Below, one piece after another: positions 34,551 to 41,466 of a DNA stretch of 64,000 nt. The notes below the pieces were generated by a model. The model searched no databases, had not been told where the DNA came from, and saw nothing but the letters and a program-made list of their open reading frames with translations. The position numbers were made by a program, and so were the translations under genes. The first letter of the stretch is position 1; each line of letters opens with the position of its first letter. Origin of the DNA: Rhodoferax ferrireducens (lineage in GTDB: Bacteria > Pseudomonadota > Gammaproteobacteria > Burkholderiales > Burkholderiaceae_C); contig MTEI01000014.1 in assembly GCA_002083775.1 (NCBI GenBank), positions 1 to 64,000 on the forward strand, written 5' to 3'.

Positions 34551-36140
34551 ATGAAATTTCCCACGCCACACAAGCTGCGCCATATTGGCCTGGCAACCCT
34601 GATAGCCCTGGGCTCAAGCGCGGTGCACGCCGACGAGCGCGAGCAACTGGAAACGCTGCGCCAAACCACCATCAACCTGATTGAGTTGCTGGTGCAAAGC
34701 GGTGTATTGCCAGCAGAGAAGGCAGCACAAATTGTGCAGCAGGCGCAAGCCAAGGCCAAGGCCACTACCAAAGCGCAGGCCGAGCTTGCCGATGCCAAGA
34801 AGCCTGAACCCGGTGTGGTGCGTGTGCAGTATGTGCCTGAATTTGTGCGCAAGCAAATTGCCGACGAGGTGCGGGAAGAGGTGGTGGCGCAAGCCAAGGC
34901 CGAGCGCTGGGGTGACGCCAATGCCATTCCCGAATGGGTGGATAGATTCAAGTTTGAAGGTGACATGCGTTTGGGATACCAATCAGACATGTTTTCTGAA
35001 TCGAATGCCTCCATCACGAATTTTGAGTTCGGCGGGCAAGATATTGACAACACAACAGAAGACCGGCAACGCACCCGCCTCCGCGCGCGGCTTGGCATTA
35101 CCGCCAAGATCACGCCCGATATATCGGCTGCGTTCCGCTTGTCTACTGGCAATACGACGGAGCCTGTTTCTACTAATCAGACCTTGGGCCAAACCGGCAA
35201 CAAGTACAGTTTTGTCTTGGACCGGGCATATGTCAAGGCGCATTCGCCAACCTTCATGCCTTGGCTTACCGCCTCTGCTGGGCGCATTCCCAACCCGTTC
35301 TTCAGCACGGATTTGCTTTGGGATGACGATTTGAACTTTGAGGGCTTGGCACTGCAGTTTGAGGACAGTGTGGCATCGGCCAAAGTGTGGCGGCCATTTG
35401 GCACACTAGGTATTTTCCCGCTGGAAGACATCCAGCAATCTTCGCGTAATCGTGCCAAAAGCAAGTGGCTGACTGGTGCCCAGGTTGGTGTGGAATGGGT
35501 GCCAAGCAATACGACCCGTGCCAAAGTGGGGTTAGGTATTTACGATTACCGCAATATTAGTGGCATTCTTGATGAGTATCCAAGCACGCTTTATGCCGAT
35601 ACCGCACCTGCTTTTCGGCAGAAGGGCAATACATTATTTGATATTGACAGCAGCGATCTTAACGATAAAACCAACCTGTTTGCTTTAGCTGCTGACTATA
35701 GGGTAGTCAACCTGACCGGCATGATTGATATCAATCTGTACAACCCGGTGCACGTCATCCTTACTGCTGACTACGTTGACAACGTTGGCTTTAGCGCCAG
35801 CAAGACTTTTGCACGCACAGATGGTTCCATCGATATCGTCAAGCCAGAGACCAAGGGCTACTTGGCACGCGTTGCGGTTGGCATGCCCACCATGCTGCTC
35901 AGGGATGATTGGCAGCTCTCTCTCACTTATCGTTACTTAGAAGCGGATGCGGTGCTGGACGCCTTCACCGACTCTGATTTCCATCTGGGGGGCACCAATT
36001 CCAAAGGCTTCATCGTTGGTGGGCAATACAGCCTGAGCAAGTCGACCTGGCTGAGTGCCCGCTGGCTGTCGAGCCAGGAAATCAGCGGCTTGCCGCTGTC
36101 AATCGACACCTTGCAGGTGCAGTTCAATGCCAAGTTCTGA
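34551..36140 (+). CDS. Putative porin with N-terminal periplasmic coiled region
   Basis: A 529-residue protein with a signal peptide (IGLATLIALGSSAVHA), a helical Ala/Lys/Gln-rich region (about 25-105, coiled-coil-like), then a barrel domain (FKFEGDMRLGYQSDMF) with many amphipathic strands ending in LQVQFNAKF. It matches the family annotated as putative porin. It lies 28 bp after tonB and may be the outer-membrane partner of this ExbBD-TonB set. That would be unusual, since no plug domain or TonB box is evident. Confidence 0.8.
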   Translation: MKFPTPHKLRHIGLATLIALGSSAVHADEREQLETLRQTTINLIELLVQSGVLPAEKAAQIVQQAQAKAKATTKAQAELADAKKPEPGVVRVQYVPEFVRKQIADEVREEVVAQAKAERWGDANAIPEWVDRFKFEGDMRLGYQSDMFSESNASITNFEFGGQDIDNTTEDRQRTRLRARLGITAKITPDISAAFRLSTGNTTEPVSTNQTLGQTGNKYSFVLDRAYVKAHSPTFMPWLTASAGRIPNPFFSTDLLWDDDLNFEGLALQFEDSVASAKVWRPFGTLGIFPLEDIQQSSRNRAKSKWLTGAQVGVEWVPSNTTRAKVGLGIYDYRNISGILDEYPSTLYADTAPAFRQKGNTLFDIDSSDLNDKTNLFALAADYRVVNLTGMIDINLYNPVHVILTADYVDNVGFSASKTFARTDGSIDIVKPETKGYLARVAVGMPTMLLRDDWQLSLTYRYLEADAVLDAFTDSDFHLGGTNSKGFIVGGQYSLSKSTWLSARWLSSQEISGLPLSIDTLQVQFNAKF

Positions 36141-36984
36141 GTTTTTTGGTGTGGTCTTGCGCGCTGTCGGGTGCGCCGCCGTGTGTGTGGTGGTCACGGG
36201 GTGCGCCCTTGACCCCAAGACGCTGGCCTACCGCGACCGTCTTGAACAAGGCGCCATCGGGCCGGATGAGTTTGAACGCTTTCGGGAGTCTCAGGCGGAA
36301 ATGTTGGCTTTGGTCGCCAGTGCCAGTGACCCGGTTCCCCTGACTGCCAGCGTGTTGGATCGCGAACTGAGCAAAGCGGCTGCCAGCGCAGACGTGGCGC
36401 GCCTGCGGCAGCTCATCAAGGACGGTGCCAAGGTTAACGCGGTGGACGAGTGGGGCAACACAGCCTTGCTCATAAGCGCACGCGAGGGTGAGATGGACAG
36501 CGCCCGCGTGCTGTTGCGCGCGCGTGCCGATGTCGAGGGGCGCGGGGGCGCAATGACGCCTTTGGCTGCTGCTGCGCTGCGCGGACACACGCAGATGGTG
36601 CAGCTGCTGCTGCGCGCTGGTGCCGATATGAACGCCGTTGGCCTGAACGGTCAGACACCGCTCATGAACGCGGTCAAGCTAAACCGCATGGGTGCTGCGC
36701 AAGCCCTTTTGAAAGCGGGTGCCAGCACGCGCGTGACTGACCGGGTGGGTGACAACCTGCTGGTGGTGGCTATTACCGAAGATTACCCGCAGATGCTGAG
36801 CCTGCTGCTGGAGATGGGGGCCTATCCCGATATGGCCGATGCCAATGGGTTGTCGCCGCTTTACTGGGCGCAGTTGCTCAAGCGCCCAGAGATGGAACGA
36901 CGTCTGCTGGCTGCAGGAGCCAGTGCGGAACACCTCAAACAGGTGGTGCGGGAGAGCCGAACTTATACCTTTCAGGAGTATTGA
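36127..36984 (+). CDS. Ankyrin-repeat lipoprotein
   Basis: A 285-residue protein with a lipobox (VVVTGCALD) and five to six ankyrin repeats from about residue 80 (VNAVDEWGNTALLISAREGE, MTPLAAAALRGHTQMVQLLL, LNGQTPLMNAVKLNR, NGLSPLYWAQLLKRPEMERR). ATG 36127 lies 14 bp inside the porin gene, indicating translational coupling. Ankyrin lipoproteins usually bind protein partners in the periplasm; a scaffold for the porin/TonB machinery is a reasonable guess only. Confidence 0.85.
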   Translation: MPSSEFFGVVLRAVGCAAVCVVVTGCALDPKTLAYRDRLEQGAIGPDEFERFRESQAEMLALVASASDPVPLTASVLDRELSKAAASADVARLRQLIKDGAKVNAVDEWGNTALLISAREGEMDSARVLLRARADVEGRGGAMTPLAAAALRGHTQMVQLLLRAGADMNAVGLNGQTPLMNAVKLNRMGAAQALLKAGASTRVTDRVGDNLLVVAITEDYPQMLSLLLEMGAYPDMADANGLSPLYWAQLLKRPEMERRLLAAGASAEHLKQVVRESRTYTFQEY

Positions 36985-37640
36985 TGGTGCGTGACTTTTT
37001 CCGATACTCAACGCTGGCACTGCTGACGGTCAGCCTCAGTGGTTTGGCTTTGGCGCAAGATCAGACTTCCCGCGAACGCCAGGCTGCGCGGCGAGCCCAG
37101 CAGCAAGTGCAGAAAGTGACCAAGGATTTGGCGACTGCCCAGGAAAAGCTGACCGCCATTGAGGCTGAGAAAACCAAGCTGACCGAAGACCTGGACGGTG
37201 CCGAGGCCCGTGCTGGAGCAGCATCTGGTCGAGCACAAAAACTGCAACAGCAGTTGCAGGCGATAACCGTCGAGCGAGACGCGCTGCTGCAACAGTCCGC
37301 TGAGCAGAAGACTGCAAGCGACCAACGCATAGCAGAACTTAACACCCGCCTGACCCAACTGGAGCGTGACCTGTCTGCCGCCCAGGAAAAAGGCAAGCAG
37401 CTTGAAGCGGTGCGCGTGAATCAGGTCAAGCAGATTGCCGCCTGCGAAGATCGCAATGCGAAGCTTTATGCGGTGGGGCGCTCTGTCATTGACGAGTGTC
37501 GCGACCGCAGCGCTGGCGACACGTTGCTGCGGCTGGAGCCCTTTACCGGCATTGCACGGGTTGACATTGAAAACCGGCTTGAAGCACAGCGCGACCTGCT
37601 TGATGCCCAGAAAACGCTGCCTGGCTCTACCAGCAACTAG
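36984..37640 (+). CDS. Periplasmic coiled-coil protein
   Basis: A 218-residue protein with a signal peptide (LALLTVSLSGLALAQ) and a long coiled coil (about 30-145, heptads rich in Ala, Gln, Lys and Glu, for example KVTKDLATAQEKLTAIEAEK). A short C-terminal part with two cysteines (AACEDRN and IDECRDR) follows. ATG 36984 overlaps the ankyrin stop and has AGGAG at 36974-36978. Last gene of the plus-strand operon. I do not recognise a family with known function. Confidence 0.8.
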   Translation: MVRDFFRYSTLALLTVSLSGLALAQDQTSRERQAARRAQQQVQKVTKDLATAQEKLTAIEAEKTKLTEDLDGAEARAGAASGRAQKLQQQLQAITVERDALLQQSAEQKTASDQRIAELNTRLTQLERDLSAAQEKGKQLEAVRVNQVKQIAACEDRNAKLYAVGRSVIDECRDRSAGDTLLRLEPFTGIARVDIENRLEAQRDLLDAQKTLPGSTSN

Positions 37641-37654
37641 CTTGCAGCGGTTAA

Positions 37655-37670
37655 GCCCTGCGAGCAGGGC
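37655..37670. terminator. Small hairpin between convergent genes
   Basis: GCCCTG, loop CGAG, CAGGGC forms a perfect 6-bp stem in the 36-bp gap between the coiled-coil gene and the convergent dsbG-like gene. There is no T-run on either side, so it is at best a weak or Rho-assisted bidirectional terminator. Confidence 0.4.
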
Positions 37671-37676
37671 AGGCGG

Positions 37677-38495
37677 TTAGCGGTATTTGGCCAAGGCGGG
37701 GTCGTTGTTGGGTTGCTCTGCCAGTCCGGTCATGGCAGGTAAATCGGAGAGGCGTGGCAAGCCAGATTTGGCGCGGACTTTGCCGCTTTGATCACGGTAA
37801 AGCAAGGTGGGTGTGCCAGTGAACCCCCATTGCTCCATGAGTTTGGCGTTGGCTTCCACTTTGGCCTTGATCGCCTCGTCCACTGGCACATTGAGGGTGA
37901 GTTCTTTGCCAAAATTGGCGTTGGCTTCAGCAATGGCAGCGTTGCCGTCTGTTGCTGCCAGCAGGGCAACTGCCTTAGGCAGGGAGTCTGGCGCCAGTAT
38001 GGCCACTGGAATCCACCGCACTTGCAGACCCACCATGGTGTAGGGGGTCAGCGCTTTCCAGGTCAGATGACAAAAGCCGCAATTGGCGTCTTCGAACGCA
38101 TACATGATGGCTTTCGCGTCCTTGGTTTCAGGCCCTTGAGCGACCCAGGCCGAAGACTCCAGGCTCACCCACATTTTTTCATAGTCAGGCTTGGGCAAGT
38201 ACTTTTCAATGTACTGGTTGTTGAGACTGGCCCCTTTTGCGTCAAACATATTGCCGGCAATGGCGACGTCTCCGTCTGGCATGGTGTACAAAATGGTGTT
38301 TTGACCTCGGCCATTTGACAGAATCCAGCCTTTGAAACCACCCGCCGCATCGAAATTGTTTTCCAACTTCAAACCGCTATCTATGACGGTTTGAATGGTT
38401 GCAGGGTATTTGTCTGCAGCCAGTGCCGGGGCAGCAACTGTGCCGAGCAACGCAGCGTTGAGTGCCAGCAGTGCAAGGCGATTTCTTTGATTCAT
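37677..38495 (-). CDS. dsbG: Thiol:disulfide interchange protein DsbG-like
   Basis: A 272-residue periplasmic thioredoxin-fold protein: signal peptide (LALLALNAALLGTVAAPALA), an N-terminal dimerisation domain, active-site CGFC in FEDANCGFCHLTW, and the cis-proline loop GFTGTPTLLY. Length and domain order fit DsbC/DsbG isomerases. The CGFC dipeptide is closer to DsbC (CGYC) than to E. coli DsbG (CPYC). It follows the choice-of-anchor-I gene by 14 bp on the same strand. Confidence 0.88.
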   Translation of the reverse strand: MNQRNRLALLALNAALLGTVAAPALAADKYPATIQTVIDSGLKLENNFDAAGGFKGWILSNGRGQNTILYTMPDGDVAIAGNMFDAKGASLNNQYIEKYLPKPDYEKMWVSLESSAWVAQGPETKDAKAIMYAFEDANCGFCHLTWKALTPYTMVGLQVRWIPVAILAPDSLPKAVALLAATDGNAAIAEANANFGKELTLNVPVDEAIKAKVEANAKLMEQWGFTGTPTLLYRDQSGKVRAKSGLPRLSDLPAMTGLAEQPNNDPALAKYR

Positions 38496-38509
38496 TCGAG
38501 TCGTCCAGG

Positions 38510-40039
38510 TCAGACAGGCTGTTTGCGCCGTGCGCGCAAACCCAGCAGGCCCAGACCGGCCAGCAGCATGGCCCAGGTTTCGGGTTCGGGGACTGGCGCC
38601 AGGCTGTATACAGCGGTGCTCATGCCGAGGCCGTCATCGCCCTCGTTGGCGATGGCCAGGTACACCATGTTGTCCTTGACGAAAGTGGTCAGTCCTTCCG
38701 GGCGCTCGGTGCCTGGGGTGACGATCATGTCCACGAAGCTGGCGTTGGCCGGATCGGTGATGTCAAACACCCCAACCGCTCCAGAAGTGGTGCGCTCCAG
38801 ACCAATAAATGCGAAGGTACGACCACCGATGGTCTGGAGAGCTACACCCTCGGGCTCCACACCCTTGTCGTCACTGCGGCCATCGTCGTAGATGCCTTTG
38901 GCAATGGCCTGGGCTTCGAGAATGTTGCCACTGTCGAAGACGATGTTCCCGTCCGCGTCGCGGATGCTGAAGGAGCGGCCACCCATGGTGACTAGGTTGC
39001 CGGGGGAGGACAGATCGCGGATGACGTTGGTGCGGCCGGCGTCGCCGGTGAGTCCCAGCCCGGCGATAGTGGAAGCACGGGCCACATCGCCGTCGTTTTC
39101 CTGGGCGTCCCCTTCATTGGCCATGACCAGGAAGGTCTGGCCGCCCACCTCATAGGTGGCGATGGCGTCGGGCTGGTAGGCGCCCTTGAGGGCTTGCGGC
39201 ATCTGTGCAATCACTGGCGGCACAGGCACTTTCGAACCAGGACCAGGACGGTCGGTCGAGTCGATCGCGTTCTGCGGCAAGCTGTAGTCCTTCAGACCCA
39301 GGCCGGTGATGCCGGTGAACTGGTTGCTGGCTAGGTCCAGCGTGGCGATGGCGTTGTGTTCCTGCAAGGTCACCCAGGCTTGCGTGCCGGCCTTGTTGAT
39401 GGCGATGTATTCGGGCTCGTAGTCGAACGGCAGGCCGCTGCGCATGCCGGTGCCAGTGGTGGGGATGCTGCTGCTGAGGTTGACCGTGGTCACCGAGCGG
39501 TTGGCCATGTTGATGATGCTCACGCCACCCACCGGATTGGTCGAACTGGGGTAGCTGCTGGGAGTGGCCTCGTTGGCCACCAGCAGTTTGCTGCCGTCGG
39601 CGCTGAAGGTCAGCATATCGGGCAGCGAACCTACCGTCACGGTGTTGGTGCCGCTGGTCAGGCTGCGGGTAGACGTGTCGTAGAACTGCACGATGCCGGG
39701 CAGTTCGCGGTTGGTGGTGTTTTCCAGCGCAAAGGCAGCCACGCCGTTGTGTATGGCAACGCTGTTGATCGCACCAAAAGCACTCAGGTCGATGCGGCTG
39801 TTGAAGCTCAGGCCGCTGGACGTGACGTTGAGCACGTCCACACCGGTCACGCCCGATACCCACAGCGTGCTGGTGATCGTGTCAAAGGCGGCGATCTCGG
39901 CGTTGAAGCCGTTTGCCTTGTCATGAAAATAGGTACCGCCCAACTGGCTCAAACTGGGCAGGGTTTGCGCCATGGTGACGGAGCTGGAAAAGGCCGCTGC
40001 AATAGCTGCGCACAAAGCGATTTTTGAAGTGTGGAACAT
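38510..40039 (-). CDS. Choice-of-anchor-I-like beta-propeller protein with PEP-CTERM anchor
   Basis: A 509-residue secreted protein with a signal peptide (IALCAAIAAAFSSSVTMAQ). Its propeller body has choice-of-anchor-I hallmarks: YEPEYIAINKAGTQAWVTLQ, MANEGDAQENDGD, GRSFSIRDADGNIVFDSG and ERPEGLTTF. An intact PEP-CTERM signal ends it (PVPEPETWAMLLAGLGLLGL followed by RARRKQ). Proteins of this body type are often found with alkaline phosphatase or phytase-like domains. Together with the 739-residue relative 1.4 kb away it suggests surface phosphate-ester chemistry, which is an inference. Confidence 0.85.
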   Translation of the reverse strand: MFHTSKIALCAAIAAAFSSSVTMAQTLPSLSQLGGTYFHDKANGFNAEIAAFDTITSTLWVSGVTGVDVLNVTSSGLSFNSRIDLSAFGAINSVAIHNGVAAFALENTTNRELPGIVQFYDTSTRSLTSGTNTVTVGSLPDMLTFSADGSKLLVANEATPSSYPSSTNPVGGVSIINMANRSVTTVNLSSSIPTTGTGMRSGLPFDYEPEYIAINKAGTQAWVTLQEHNAIATLDLASNQFTGITGLGLKDYSLPQNAIDSTDRPGPGSKVPVPPVIAQMPQALKGAYQPDAIATYEVGGQTFLVMANEGDAQENDGDVARASTIAGLGLTGDAGRTNVIRDLSSPGNLVTMGGRSFSIRDADGNIVFDSGNILEAQAIAKGIYDDGRSDDKGVEPEGVALQTIGGRTFAFIGLERTTSGAVGVFDITDPANASFVDMIVTPGTERPEGLTTFVKDNMVYLAIANEGDDGLGMSTAVYSLAPVPEPETWAMLLAGLGLLGLRARRKQPV

Positions 40040-40218
40040 GGTTTTAGGGCTCGTTTACAAGGTAGGCGGCAATCTCGCCTTATCAAACTGGCAAGACATT
40101 TGAGGATAAGAAGCCTTTGTTACGCGAATGTGTATCCAGGATGACCTTGGCATAGTCCGAACGGTTCATGCCGAGCTGTGTTGATCCGTGTTCGGCCTGA
40201 ACACGTGCAACATCAAGA

Positions 40219-40722
40219 TTAGGGCGAATAATCCTCAATCTGGCAGTTCCCCAGCAGCCGGGATAGCCGTTGCTGGTGGTGCGGGCTACCAGAACTTCCA
40301 CCAAGGTCTTGTCTTTTTTCTGTATAGCGCTGCTCGATGACTTCAGCTATCCGATCGTAGTTTTCCCAACTGTCTACGACCAGATAGTCAGACTGGAGGC
40401 CAACGACCAGAGTGCTGTGGAAGTCTCTGACGTAGGCGCGCGGGTAGTACGTTTGCGCAAATGCATTGCCTTCGTCGTTGAGCATTCCTGAAAACAGCTT
40501 TCCGTCGCACTCCTCCAGCAAAAAGGTACGGCCGGTGATGACCCGGTCTCGCACGCGTTGAACAGCGGCTGTCCAGTCAACGCCAGGCGAGGCGCCCCAG
40601 AGCCCTTTGTTGATCGCCCAGGCCACAAAAAAACCGATATGGGTTGCTGCATTTTCTTCAGGCAGGTCAGGGTCAAAGTCATCACTACCCAGGTGCCAGG
40701 AGGTGTCGTCAAGTTTTGGCAT
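40219..40722 (-). pseudogene. DUF7832-like protein, C-terminus changed by a frameshift in an A6 run
   Basis: From ATG 40722 the product (MPKLDDTSWHLGSDDF, THIGFFVAWAINKGLWG, FLLEECDGKLFSGMLNDEGN) matches the DUF7832 domain and the N-terminal part of the gene at 58090. At 40314-40319 a run of six A (minus strand) follows codons for QRYTE. Continuing in the written frame gives 33 unrelated residues to the stop at 40219. Shifting one base gives KTRPWWKFW and TAG at 40286-40288, a very natural ending. A one-base loss in the homopolymer, real or a sequencing error, is likely. Function unknown. Confidence 0.7.
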
Positions 40723-41003
40723 GGTGGTCTCGGGTTCAACAAATTCGCCAGCTCGTGCGCTTAGTCCGCGCAGAATTCCAGCAGCCACTGCGCCATGTCC
40801 TTGTGCTTGTGGCCAGGCGTGGCGATCATGCTTTCCAAGCTTTCCAAGCTTGCCAAGCGCGCAGGGGGAAGGGCTACATAGTGGCAACAAACACCGACAG
40901 ACACAAATCAATAGTGCTGCGCGAAGTCAGCATAGATTTGCCAGCGGCGTAAATCCAAAACGCTGTGGTCACAACACTGTGATTTGTTCTACGTCTGCGT
41001 GGC
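40723..41003. other. Intergenic region with a 9-bp tandem repeat
   Basis: No intact gene is seen. CTTTCCAAG occurs twice and CTTGCCAAG once in a row at 40831-40857. On the minus strand a short open segment ending at a TAA near 40765 (IATPGHKHKDMAQWLLEFCA) could be the 3' remnant of a lost gene, but it is too short to name. Confidence 0.4.
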
Positions 41004-41435
41004 CTACTCCCAGTCCAACGTGCGCAATTTCCATTGCTCGCCATCCCGGTACCATTGCAAGCGCACGGTATACGGCGAGGCAGCATCGGGGATGATGCTT
41101 TGGGCGCCCGTGATCACCACCTGCGCCTCTGTGTAGCCCGTCTGGGGTGAGCCGGGGTCGATTTGACTACTGCGCGTGAGCGCAACGATTTTTACATTGG
41201 CGTGTTGCAGGAACATCAGCGTCATGGTTCGCCTGGCCCATTCACGGTCGAGTTCCTGTTGGGCCTGAAATTTTGAGTCCAGCAAATCCATGACGTTGCT
41301 GGTTTTCTTGGCTTCCAGATTGTCCTGCAGCGCCTGCACAGCGGCTTCAAGCGATGCTTGAGGGTCCGCTGAACGGCTGCAGCCATTTGCCGCTAAAACC
41401 AGAGATAGAGCAAGAAAGTGTCGGCGTATAAGCAT
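41004..41435 (-). CDS. Small secreted lipoprotein, unknown function
   Basis: A 143-residue protein with a signal peptide and lipobox (LVLAANGCSRSA). A helical region follows (LEAAVQALQDNLEAKKTSNV), then a small beta domain (AQVVITGAQSIIP, LQWYRDGEQWKLRTLDWE) resembling the NTF2-like or SnoaL-type stress lipoproteins. It lies 31 bp after the phytase-domain gene on the same strand, so it is probably in the same transcript. I do not recognise a named family. Confidence 0.75.
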   Translation of the reverse strand: MLIRRHFLALSLVLAANGCSRSADPQASLEAAVQALQDNLEAKKTSNVMDLLDSKFQAQQELDREWARRTMTLMFLQHANVKIVALTRSSQIDPGSPQTGYTEAQVVITGAQSIIPDAASPYTVRLQWYRDGEQWKLRTLDWE

Positions 41436-41466
41436 ATAAAAAATGGCGGCAGTTCAGCCTCCCCGC

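Noticed and set aside
40765..40860. Short minus-strand coding-like remnant ending in WLLEFCAD
   Set aside because: Only about 30 residues, overlapping the tandem repeat; cannot be assigned to a family.
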